NCBI GenBank assembly: GCA_002311975.1
Contig: DCAL01000017.1
Span: forward strand, 5,250 to 11,128
Length of the DNA stretch: 5,879 nucleotides
Direction: 5' to 3'
Source: Fidelibacterota bacterium UBA1134
Lineage (GTDB): Bacteria; Fidelibacterota; Marinisomatia; Marinisomatales; S15-B10
A program made the position numbers and the translations under genes. The first letter of the stretch is position 1. Every line of letters starts with the position of its first letter. Under the pieces are notes generated by a model, which did no database searches, was not told the DNA's origin, and saw only the letters and a program-made list of their open reading frames with translations. Positions 1 through 5,879 of this stretch are shown here, one piece after another.

Positions 1-69
1 CTGAGTGAGTACTTTCTTTGCTGACTCACGAGGTGGTCTTATTTGATAATAATCAATAAGGAATCAGTC

Positions 70-141
70 ATGAAAACTGTCATCCCGCTTTCCTTGCCAT
101 TGATCGTTTGTGTCGAGTTGGATCATTGCGGCACTAAATAG
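70..141 (+). CDS. possible 23-residue ORF, doubtful
   Basis: An ATG at 70 is preceded by AAGGAA (58-63) at a 6-base spacing, a fair ribosome binding site. The ORF encodes 23 residues, beginning with Lys and then a hydrophobic stretch (MKTVIPLSLPLIVCV), and stops at TAG 139-141. It looks like the first part of a signal peptide with no mature protein after it. It could be a leader peptide, the remnant of a broken exported-protein gene, or chance. I recognise no family. No other reading frame nearby continues it convincingly, so confidence is low. Confidence 0.15.
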   Translation: MKTVIPLSLPLIVCVELDHCGTK

Positions 142-192
142 TACTGATCCGGACGTAGTTAACGGCGGCGATTCTCTCTGCGGTAACATCCG

Positions 193-221
193 TTGACCTT
201 TCCTGATTTATAGTCTACATT
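193..221 (+). promoter_or_regulatory. possible sigma-70-like promoter close to the lipoprotein start
   Basis: TTGACC (193-198) and TACATT (216-221) are separated by 17 bases and match the -35 and -10 consensus at 5 of 6 and 4 of 6 positions. Transcription would begin about 7 bases further on, at roughly 228, almost at the ATG at 230. If real, the mRNA would be leaderless or nearly so, which agrees with the lack of a clear Shine-Dalgarno sequence before that start. Such a match can arise by chance and promoter consensus differs between phyla. Confidence 0.25.
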
Positions 222-229
222 CGGACAGA

Positions 230-3200
230 ATGAAACTGATACACTGCAGACTCTCACAACTATTTATCGTTTCGGCATTCCTATTCTCTGGCTGTGACAG
301 TCCACCGGAAGTGACCATCGATGCGCCGGCAGCTGAGACCTCTGTAGCCGAAGTGGTGTGGATCGAATGTACCGTCACGGATGACGATTCGGTTACACGG
401 GTGGAGTTGTGGATCGATGGTAACTCCACAGGGCTGGTGGATGACGAGGAGCCGTTCACTTTTGCCTGGAATACGAAGGAATACGCCGACCGGTCCGTCC
501 ACGGCATCACAGCGAAAGCATATGATGTTGGAGGGCAGATAGGGATAAGTGACACGGTGATAGTGACTGTTGACAACCGGCGTTCGTATCCTCAGCCTTC
601 AGGGATTGTTTCTACGGCATTCAGAAGCGGCAGATACACAATCGCTTGGGACCGTTCCCGCGATGCGGATTTTGCCTTCTACCGATTAGAGAAGTCCATC
701 GATCAATCTATGGTGGACTCAAAGATAATCTTCACTTCGGGAAGTGTGTCCGACACATCGTATGTTGACCGCAACATCGATCCGCTCCAACGTCAGCATT
801 ACCGGGTGACAGTCATCGATACGTTAGGTTTTGAGAGCGAGGGGCCGATCCTGACTTCGCCCATCTATCCGCCTCCGAAAGCGATCGATATCATGTCTGT
901 CACTTACGATTTCGAAAAGATGACCGTAGCTTGGAGCTCGTCACCGGATGACAACTTCCGGGACTATCAGCTTCTCTATGCGTCCTCGCCCACCGGCCGT
1001 AAAAGATCTCTGGCACGGTATTCAGACAGAGCGGTAACAGAGCATGTGTTGGACGATTTTGATCCCACAAAGGAAAATTGGTTCTGGATCAGGGGCGCCA
1101 ACAGCTATGACCAGACCACTCTCGGGAAAGGTGTCACAAATGAAGTAGACAGACCGCCGCAGAAGATCGATGTGAAATCTGTCGATTACAATCTCAAGAA
1201 GATGGTGGTATCGTGGAACAGGTACGATGAGCCCGATTTTTCCTCATATGAGCTTCAGTATGCCCGGGAAGAAGCCGGACCAAGAGCGCTTTTTGCTGCT
1301 ATTACCGATGCTGATCAGAATCGCTTCGAGATGACAGACTTCGATCCCACACATAGAAACTGGTTCTGGGTTCAGGTTACCGATCGCTGGGGGCAGACTT
1401 CTGTCGGCAAGGGGATGTCCAATGAGGTGGACTCACCGCCCAGGAAGTTAGATATCAGATCGGTAAACTATTCTCTGGATGAAATGGTGGCGAAATGGAG
1501 ACGATCCAAGGACAAAGATTTCAAGAGCTACGAGATTCTTTATTCGGAAACGAAGGACGGCGAAAGAGTATCGCTGGAAACAATCAGCAAGAGGAAGAAG
1601 ACCTCCTACACTGTAACGGACTTTGACCCCTCGCATGAGAACTGGTTCTGGATTAATGTGGCTGACAAATGGGGCCTGGAATCGGTAGGCAAAGGCAAAT
1701 CCAACAAGATAGATGCGCCGCCTCAAGCGGTGGATGTTACAGCGGTGCAATACGATTATAACAGCCTGACCGTCAGCTGGGACCCATCGGCGGAACCCGA
1801 TTTCCTCTCCTATGATCTGCTTTATTCGGATAGAGAAGACGGAGTTAGACGATCGCTGGTCACCAGCAGAGACTTGAGCAGAACTTCGTATGTGATGAGA
1901 GACTTTGATCCGACACATGAAAACTGGTTCTGGGTGCGAGTTACGGATAAGTGGGGTCTTCAGTCCGCTGGCATGGGGAAATCGAACGAAGTCAATTTTC
2001 CGCCGGAACCGATAGATGTGATTTCAGTGGACTATGATCTGGATAAGTTCTTTCTCGAGTGGGCGAAGTCCGAGCATCCTGATTTTATCTCTTATGATCT
2101 TCTCGTTTCACACACGAGACAGGGTCGTAAGCGGGTGATAGCCAGTTTTGGTGACCGGGAGGCGACACTGTTTTCACTTGTCGGTCAGGGGAAGTTTGAT
2201 CCCTCGCGGGAGAGATGGTTCTGGATAAAGACCACGGATCATTGGGGTCAGGAATCCTTCGGCAGGGGATACAAGGTGCTGGATGATAATCCTACTGAGC
2301 CCATTCTCTCTGAAGTGGTCTATCGCGGTGATTCCTTCACCTTCACCTGGACCAAGAGTCCCGACGGCGATTTCAAATCTTATACACTCTCTCAGTCACA
2401 ACGCGCAGACATGAGCACAGAAGAAGAGATGTTTTCCAGTTTTGTAAAGAGTGATACCACTTTTGTTCTGACAGACGTGAAACCGTGGCACAGAAAGTAC
2501 TACCGGCTGGAAGTGGAAGACGTGTGGGGATTGAGGACTTCGTCTGTTCCAGTCATCGGCGATTCCCACAGCTGGTTTGTGAAAACCTACGGCGGAACCG
2601 AAAGTGACAGAGGTCAGTCGGTACAGCAGACCAATGACGGCGGCTTCATCGTCACGGGACAGACCTACGCCAAAGATAAAAACGGTGATGTGTGGCTGCT
2701 GAAAACCGATCCGAAGGGCGGCGAAGAGTGGAGCCGATCGTTCGGCGGCGAGGGGACAGACCACGGCTACTCTGTTCAACAGACGCTTGACGGAGGCTAT
2801 ATCATTGCCGGTGTCACGGAAGCCTATCAGGAGAAATGGAGCGACGTGTGGGTTATCAAGACAGATGAATACGGCAATCAGCAGTGGAACCGCACCTTTG
2901 GCGGATTCAAGTGGGACAAGGCCCATGCCATTCAGCAGACGCGGGATGAGGGCTATATCATTCTCGGCTACACCTTTTCTTTCGGTAACGGCGACGCCGA
3001 TATCTGGCTCATCAAGACGGACTCTAACGGCGATCGTGAATGGAACAAGACCTTCGGCGGAGCGAACTGGGACTACGGCTACTCTGTGCATCAAACGGAT
3101 GACGGCGGCTATGTGCTGACAGGGTATACAGAATCCTTTGGTCGCGACTGGAGCGACATCTGGCTCATTAAGACAGACTCACTGGGGAACGAAGAGTGGA

Positions 3201-3673
3201 GCCAGACCTTCGGCAATCGCGAGTACGATTACGGTCATTCGGTCCGGCAGACTTCAGACGGAGGCTACATTACCGTCGGGGTAACCCGCGCCTTCTACCC
3301 GGGATTCGAGGACGTCTGGCTTATCAAGACGGACAGTGAGGGGAGGGAGGAGTGGAACCGGACTTTCGGCGGCAGAAGCTGGGATAAGTGCTATTCGGTT
3401 GCTGAAACGGAGGACGGCGGATTTGTTATGAGCGGTTCCACCCGGCTCATGGAGGACGGCGGGTCAGACGTCTGGCTCATGAAGACGGATGCGCAGGGTA
3501 ACAGTCAGTGGAAGAGACTGTTCGATGGAAGTGAGAATGATGATGTATTCTCCGTGCAGCAGACTGCCGACGGGGGATACGTCATGGCGGGGCTGTCCGA
3601 GCCGCGGGATGGTGAGGCGAGCGATCTGCTGCTGATTAAGACCGATCCCGATGGAAAGGTGTCCCCGCGCTGA
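230..3673 (+). CDS. large multidomain lipoprotein: Ig-like, seven FN3-like modules, C-terminal seven-repeat beta-propeller
   Basis: The protein has 1147 residues. Residues 1-21 form a lipoprotein signal peptide (Lys2, Arg7, hydrophobic core, lipobox F-S-G-Cys22), so it should be lipidated on Cys22 and anchored in the envelope. Residues about 25-116 resemble a bacterial Ig-like domain of the Big_7 type (pattern 'VTRVELWIDG'). Residues about 121-777 are seven FN3-like units of about 94 residues, many sharing an F-D-P-T-H-E-N-W-F-W motif. Residues about 779-1147 are seven 52-residue repeats with the pattern S-V-Q-Q-T-x-D-G-G-Y-I and D-V-W-L-I-K-T-D, expected to form a beta-propeller. No catalytic residues or C-terminal type IX sorting domain are seen. 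The design suggests a membrane-tethered stalk that displays a binding propeller; the ligand is unknown. The start at 230 is chosen because it gives the complete signal peptide, although no good Shine-Dalgarno precedes it. No in-frame disruption is present. Confidence 0.9.
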   Translation: MKLIHCRLSQLFIVSAFLFSGCDSPPEVTIDAPAAETSVAEVVWIECTVTDDDSVTRVELWIDGNSTGLVDDEEPFTFAWNTKEYADRSVHGITAKAYDVGGQIGISDTVIVTVDNRRSYPQPSGIVSTAFRSGRYTIAWDRSRDADFAFYRLEKSIDQSMVDSKIIFTSGSVSDTSYVDRNIDPLQRQHYRVTVIDTLGFESEGPILTSPIYPPPKAIDIMSVTYDFEKMTVAWSSSPDDNFRDYQLLYASSPTGRKRSLARYSDRAVTEHVLDDFDPTKENWFWIRGANSYDQTTLGKGVTNEVDRPPQKIDVKSVDYNLKKMVVSWNRYDEPDFSSYELQYAREEAGPRALFAAITDADQNRFEMTDFDPTHRNWFWVQVTDRWGQTSVGKGMSNEVDSPPRKLDIRSVNYSLDEMVAKWRRSKDKDFKSYEILYSETKDGERVSLETISKRKKTSYTVTDFDPSHENWFWINVADKWGLESVGKGKSNKIDAPPQAVDVTAVQYDYNSLTVSWDPSAEPDFLSYDLLYSDREDGVRRSLVTSRDLSRTSYVMRDFDPTHENWFWVRVTDKWGLQSAGMGKSNEVNFPPEPIDVISVDYDLDKFFLEWAKSEHPDFISYDLLVSHTRQGRKRVIASFGDREATLFSLVGQGKFDPSRERWFWIKTTDHWGQESFGRGYKVLDDNPTEPILSEVVYRGDSFTFTWTKSPDGDFKSYTLSQSQRADMSTEEEMFSSFVKSDTTFVLTDVKPWHRKYYRLEVEDVWGLRTSSVPVIGDSHSWFVKTYGGTESDRGQSVQQTNDGGFIVTGQTYAKDKNGDVWLLKTDPKGGEEWSRSFGGEGTDHGYSVQQTLDGGYIIAGVTEAYQEKWSDVWVIKTDEYGNQQWNRTFGGFKWDKAHAIQQTRDEGYIILGYTFSFGNGDADIWLIKTDSNGDREWNKTFGGANWDYGYSVHQTDDGGYVLTGYTESFGRDWSDIWLIKTDSLGNEEWSQTFGNREYDYGHSVRQTSDGGYITVGVTRAFYPGFEDVWLIKTDSEGREEWNRTFGGRSWDKCYSVAETEDGGFVMSGSTRLMEDGGSDVWLMKTDAQGNSQWKRLFDGSENDDVFSVQQTADGGYVMAGLSEPRDGEASDLLLIKTDPDGKVSPR
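590..2560 (+). repeat. seven tandem FN3-like modules inside the lipoprotein
   Basis: Protein-level tandem repeats cover residues about 121-777. Approximate units are 590-874, 875-1159, 1160-1441, 1442-1723, 1724-2005, 2006-2293 and 2294-2560. Each begins with a strand like 'IDVxSVDYDLxKMxVSW', then 'PDFxSYELLYS', then a late W-F-W strand followed by 'TDKWGxxSxGKG'. The Phe of the F-D-P motif falls at residues 277, 371, 465, 559 and 656, a period of 94, 94, 94 and 97. Units 2-6 are most alike; units 1 and 7 are diverged and lack the W-F-W motif (HYRVTVID and YYRLEVED instead). FN3 assignment rests on size, strand pattern and these motifs. Confidence 0.8.
2564..3670 (+). repeat. seven 52-residue beta-propeller repeats
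   Basis: Residues 788-838, 839-890, 891-942, 943-994, 995-1046, 1047-1098 and 1099-1147 repeat one motif: G-G-x-x-x-D-x-G-x-S-V-x-Q-T-x-D-G-G-Y-I-x-x-G-x-T, a variable loop, S-D-V-W-L-I-K-T-D-x-x-G-x-x-x-W-x-x-T-F. The last unit lacks its final W-x-x-T-F strand, while residues 781-788 (SWFVKTYGG region, just before unit 1) supply one. That is the phase shift expected for a ring closed by its N-terminal strand. A seven-bladed propeller is inferred from the repeat count. Similar repeats occur in many uncharacterised envelope proteins of bacteria and archaea. Confidence 0.8.
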
Positions 3674-3683
3674 GAGTGAAACA

Positions 3684-3702
3684 TCTCGAAACATTTTCGA
3701 GA
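3684..3702 (+). terminator. perfect 8-bp hairpin after the lipoprotein gene
   Basis: TCTCGAAA (3684-3691) and TTTCGAGA (3695-3702) are exact reverse complements around a 3-base CAT loop, 10 bases after the stop codon at 3671-3673. No U-run follows directly, so it is not a classical intrinsic terminator; it could be a weak terminator, an mRNA 3'-end stabiliser or a bidirectional signal. The nearest T-run is nine T at 3792-3800, preceded only by a weak 4-bp AGTC/GACT stem (3775-3788). Confidence 0.4.
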
Positions 3703-3861
3703 CTCAACGTAATTCTAACAATCGATCTATACGCGGTCAAAGGGTCTTTATCAAGCAACAATAGTTGACTTTACAGTCTTTCATGACTAAGTTTTTTTTT
3801 CTTGTTGCTGGAGGGGGTTCAAAGCCAATTAAGGAAAATCAATCATCGATAAAAAATTCCC

Positions 3862-3870
3862 AAGGAGGAG
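3862..3870 (+). promoter_or_regulatory. strong Shine-Dalgarno for the 244-residue protein
   Basis: AAGGAGGAG at 3862-3870 is close to a full anti-16S match. The GGAGG core ends 6 bases before the ATG at 3875. It fixes the start codon of the following gene and is much stronger than anything in front of the other two genes. Confidence 0.85.
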
Positions 3871-3874
3871 TCTC

Positions 3875-4609
3875 ATGATTAAACGAATTGTCGTAACAAC
3901 CGCATCACTGATCTTTTGTACAGTGCTGACTGCTCAGGATGAACCGATTGTTAAGAGTGGCGGATATACAAAAGTGTACAGAGGAAAAGAAGCCGCCTTT
4001 GAAAAAGATGTCGCCTCTCACGTCTCTAAATGGCATGGAGAGGGACAATGGAACCAGTTCGCTTCACAGGTAATGAGTGGTCCAAGATCAGGTCAATACT
4101 TTATCGGCACGACCAATCACTACTGGAAGGACTATGACGATAGAGTGACCACCGATGCTCATGACAATGATTGGGAAAGGATCGTTAACAAGTATGTTGA
4201 AGAAAACAGCGGTATGCTCTACTATGTCAAAGTGCCTGATGCCAGCTATAATGACCGCCGTTCTCTCATGTTCAGTCTCACATATCTGTACTGCAAACCG
4301 GGAGATGTTGATAGAAAACTGGACCTAATCAGGAAGATTAAGGAAGCGGCCGAGAAAACAGACTATGAAAGGTCTTGGAGCATTTACCGGCTTCGTGGCG
4401 GCAAAGGAAGTGTTCTGGCTGCTGTGAACAGGTTGGATGGTATGGTGGACATGGGTCCGGCAAAAATGTCTTTTTTTGATATGTGGGTGAAAACATTTGG
4501 TGAAGAAACTGCTTCCGAAATGACAGACACTTGGTACAACACCCACACGAAATCTATCGAGGAAATTCATCGGTTGATTGACAGCATGACCTCACCTCCT
4601 CCTAATTAA
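3875..4609 (+). CDS. exported protein of unknown function, likely two ferredoxin-like halves
   Basis: The protein has 244 residues. Residues 1-20 are a Sec signal peptide (MIKRIVV.., hydrophobic core, cleavage probably after Ala20, before Gln21), which places the mature protein in the periplasm or outside. I do not recognise a named family. The mature part appears to contain two similar halves, about 28-121 and 130-240. Each has a strand, a long helix with charged residues, a strand-turn-strand near a G-rich turn (S-G-P-R-S-G-Q-Y-F-I at 68-77; R-L-R-G-G-K-G-S-V-L at 172-181), and a late helix after an aromatic segment. This is the layout of dimeric alpha/beta-barrel (NIPSNAP/ABM-like) folds in tandem, an inference from pattern only. 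No metal or catalytic motif stands out. It begins after a 201-base gap with a strong Shine-Dalgarno and ends with TAA; a separate transcript is possible. Confidence 0.85.
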   Translation: MIKRIVVTTASLIFCTVLTAQDEPIVKSGGYTKVYRGKEAAFEKDVASHVSKWHGEGQWNQFASQVMSGPRSGQYFIGTTNHYWKDYDDRVTTDAHDNDWERIVNKYVEENSGMLYYVKVPDASYNDRRSLMFSLTYLYCKPGDVDRKLDLIRKIKEAAEKTDYERSWSIYRLRGGKGSVLAAVNRLDGMVDMGPAKMSFFDMWVKTFGEETASEMTDTWYNTHTKSIEEIHRLIDSMTSPPPN

Positions 4610-4663
4610 CTCAATGTAGTTGTCGTCCATTGCGCTTGATCATCAGTTTAGTGCCCAGGCTTG

Positions 4664-4687
4664 TGATAAATTACTTTCTGTTTATCA
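4664..4687. repeat. 7-bp inverted repeat in the intergenic region
   Basis: TGATAAA (4664-4670) and TTTATCA (4681-4687) are perfect reverse complements with a 10-base loop, 54 bases after the stop of the 244-residue protein. There is no T-run after it. It could be an operator-like site for a dimeric regulator of the next gene, a weak terminator, or chance in an AT-rich stretch. Confidence 0.25.
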
Positions 4688-4754
4688 GACTGTCGATTGA
4701 GGTTATGTGATAACGGGATTTGCGCAATCCGCTGTTCACCCTTCCGCTCCCCCT

Positions 4755-4782
4755 TTGATATCTCTCTGATCACACGTAGATT
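4755..4782 (+). promoter_or_regulatory. possible promoter for the selenoprotein gene
   Basis: TTGATA (4755-4760) and TAGATT (4777-4782) lie 16 bases apart and match the -35 and -10 consensus at 5 of 6 and 4 of 6 positions. A transcript would begin near 4790, giving a leader of about 40 bases before the ATG at 4829. If right, the 219-base gap separates two transcription units. The match is not strong enough to exclude chance. Confidence 0.25.
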
Positions 4783-4828
4783 TCTGACAGATATCGCTAT
4801 TCGCCGCGGGACAATCGATGTGTCAGCC

Positions 4829-5879
4829 ATGAAAAGATTCAAACACTATACGCTTTCAATTCTTCGTTCAATCATTTCTCTGCTCCTCGTTGTTTCTGTT
4901 TTATCGGCTCAGCATCAAGTCGGCAATACGGTGGAGGACTTCTCCGCTCCATTCTGTTTTGCCGACACAGGCGATTTCAATCTGTCCGATTACTATCCCG
5001 ATGAGGGGGAAGGGCAATACTACGTCCTCTGGTTCAACCTCTTCACATCGTGGTGACAGTCCTGTCAGGCGGAGGCTCCGCTGACGGAAAGCATCTATCA
5101 GACGTACAAGGATCAAGGGCTGCGGCTAATCGGCTTCGGCTTTGACTGGAATCAGCCCTACAGCTGCTCAGGCTGGGGTGAAACATTTGGATTAACCTAT
5201 CCTCTCGCTGATGATAGCGGATGGTCAGCGTGGGACCTCTTCGGCATGGGTTACATCCCGCACAACGTCATTATCGATCATACCATGACGGTGCGTTACA
5301 CGGATTACGGATTCGATCAAATCGGTGTTGTGGACGCCATCGAGGATGCCCTTGACGGTGTGTATCAGATGCTGGGACTTCCCAGATTGAGTTTTGGGAC
5401 GTATGAGATTTCCGCACTTCAGGAAGATGACAACGACGGTGTGCTGAATCCCGGCGAAGGAGGCGTTATTTCTGTCACTATTTTGAATGAGGAGGGATTT
5501 GCCACAGCTTCTGAAGTGATATGCACCATTAGTGCTGATGATGCGGACATTTCTATTACCCCAGGTTCATTTGTGGTATCGGGCGATCTAGAAGCGGGCT
5601 CCGTCGCCTCCAACGATGAAGATCCGTTTGTGTTCGAGATTGCTGCGGATTCACCCCAGAAGATCATTCCCGTTACATTGACGGTTTCAGCCGCCAACAG
5701 TGAAGGATTCCAGACAAGTCAGACGCTGAATATCAAAGTGTCCCTTGCTCAGGCTGGATTTCCTTACTTGACAGCCAGCACGGTCTATACTGCTCCCGTC
5801 GTTTATGATATTGACGGCGATGGGGAGAATGAAGTAGTGGTCGGTACAGACGATTATTCCGTTTACGCTGTCGGTAGCG
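4829..5879 (+). CDS. exported thioredoxin/TlpA-like selenoprotein (UxxC) fused to Ig-like and FG-GAP regions, 3' partial
   Basis: This is read through an in-frame UGA at 5054-5056 as selenocysteine (residue 76); 350 codons lie in the window and the frame is open to its edge. Residues 1-27 are a Sec signal peptide (M-K-R-F-K, Leu/Val-rich core, L-S-A|Q28). Residues about 30-172 are a redoxin domain: V-G-N-T-V-E-D-F near the start, strand Y-Y-V-L-W-F-N-L-F, redox motif W75-U76-Q-S-C79-Q-A-E-A-P, and the cis-proline strand Y-I-P144-H-N-V-I-I-D. By family knowledge U76/C79 would carry out thiol-disulfide or peroxide chemistry in the periplasm; the substrate is unknown. Residues about 187-305 resemble an Ig-like domain with D-N-D-G-V-L-N-P-G-E (201-210). 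D-I-D-G-D-G-E-N-E-V-V-V-G (327-339) is an FG-GAP calcium-loop motif beginning a propeller. The ATG at 4829 is chosen for the signal peptide; the same frame is open upstream from 4697 but that extension (Cys/Arg-rich) does not look like protein. No clear Shine-Dalgarno is seen. Confidence 0.85.
5054..5056 (+). other. UGA codon read as selenocysteine
   Basis: TGA lies between TGG (Trp75) and CAG-TCC-TGT (Gln-Ser-Cys79), so it occupies the first position of a W-C-x-x-C thioredoxin motif. Family homologs have Cys here. Coding in the same frame continues for 274 codons with a typical redoxin sequence, including the cis-proline segment. General reassignment of UGA is unlikely, because the lipoprotein gene ends at TGA (3671-3673) and uses TGG for its many Trp residues. 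Confidence 0.85.
5060..5088 (+). promoter_or_regulatory. bacterial SECIS element (predicted)
   Basis: The hairpin begins 3 bases after the UGA. Pairs are 5060-5062 with 5086-5088 (UCC/GGA), a bulged U5063, then 5064-5068 with 5081-5085 (GUCAG/CUGAC), a bulged G5069, then 5070-5073 with 5077-5080 (CGGA/UCCG). The apical loop is G5074-G5075-C5076. Twelve pairs close a 3-base loop starting with GG, with 17 bases between the UGA and the loop. Known bacterial SECIS elements lie inside the coding sequence just after the UGA and carry a G in the first two loop positions, which SelB recognises; the bulged bases also resemble known elements. The structure was folded by eye. Confidence 0.8.

Noticed and set aside
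5..29. GTGAGT / ACTCAC inverted repeat (5-10 and 24-29), possible terminator of an upstream gene
   Set aside because: Only 6 pairs with a 13-base loop, no T-run after it, and no upstream gene is visible in the window.
875..2293. CRISPR or DNA-level repeat array
   Set aside because: The periodicity of about 282 bases is that of protein domains in frame with one ORF; there are no short identical repeats with spacers.
2396..3094. A 232-codon - strand ORF, and other - strand ORFs at 208-576, 1448-1918 and 5419-5697
   Set aside because: All lie opposite well-supported coding sequence, and the longer ones are periodic because the sense strand is periodic. None shows a recognisable domain.
2787..3119. 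A 110-codon + strand ORF inside the lipoprotein gene
   Set aside because: It is a second frame of the repeated propeller region, kept open by the repeats; its composition is unlike a protein and it has no start signal.
5054..5056. UGA as a real stop, making the redoxin gene a pseudogene or two genes
   Set aside because: The frame continues without another stop to the window end with a coherent redoxin C-terminal half, the UGA replaces the catalytic Cys exactly, and a SECIS-like hairpin follows. No start codon with a ribosome binding site is seen just after the UGA.
4829..5879. Alternative genetic code with UGA as Trp or Gly
   Set aside because: The lipoprotein gene ends at TGA and encodes its many Trp residues with TGG, with no internal TGA over 1147 codons. 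A Trp or Gly at the redox Cys position would also disable the motif.

Overview
The window holds three protein-coding genes, all on the + strand, all encoding exported proteins, separated by non-coding gaps of about 200-220 bp. The strongest result is at the right end. An exported thioredoxin/TlpA-like protein has an in-frame UGA exactly where the first cysteine of the redox motif should be (W-U-x-x-C). A hairpin with the geometry of a bacterial SECIS element follows at once. I read this as a selenocysteine-containing redoxin fused to an Ig-like domain and to the start of an FG-GAP-type propeller. The gene runs off the window. Conventional annotation would end it at the UGA, or split it in two.

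Layout. 1-229: non-coding leader with a weak 23-codon ORF and a promoter-like pair very close to the next start codon. 230-3673: a 1147-residue lipoprotein with one Ig-like domain, seven fibronectin-III-like modules and a C-terminal seven-repeat (52 residues each) beta-propeller. 3674-3874: intergenic, with a perfect 8-bp hairpin just after the stop and a strong Shine-Dalgarno before the next gene. 3875-4609: a 244-residue exported protein of unknown function that looks like two ferredoxin-like (dimeric alpha/beta-barrel type) halves. 4610-4828: intergenic, with a short inverted repeat and a weak promoter-like pair. 4829 to beyond 5879: the selenoprotein.

Organism. Base composition is close to balanced. 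The first and third genes use TGA as stop and as a recoded codon respectively, so the standard bacterial code with selenocysteine insertion fits. Two of the signal peptides appear to be cut just before Gln (..TA|Q and ..SA|Q), a pattern common in the Bacteroidota/FCB superphylum. The domain types (FN3 stalks, GG-x-x-x-D-x-G-x-S-V-Q-Q-T repeats, FG-GAP, 'DxDGVLNPGE' Ig-like domains) are frequent in Neomarinimicrobiota, Ignavibacteria and related uncultured marine groups. I infer a member of that broad group; the assignment is from memory of protein style, not from a search.

The genes need not form one operon. Gaps are long, and each gap has its own possible start or stop signals. What they share is cell-envelope location: a surface lipoprotein with protein- or glycan-binding architecture, a periplasmic protein of unknown role, and a periplasmic or surface redox protein. 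The selenocysteine machinery (SelA, SelB, SelC, SelD) is not in this window and must be elsewhere if the reading is right.
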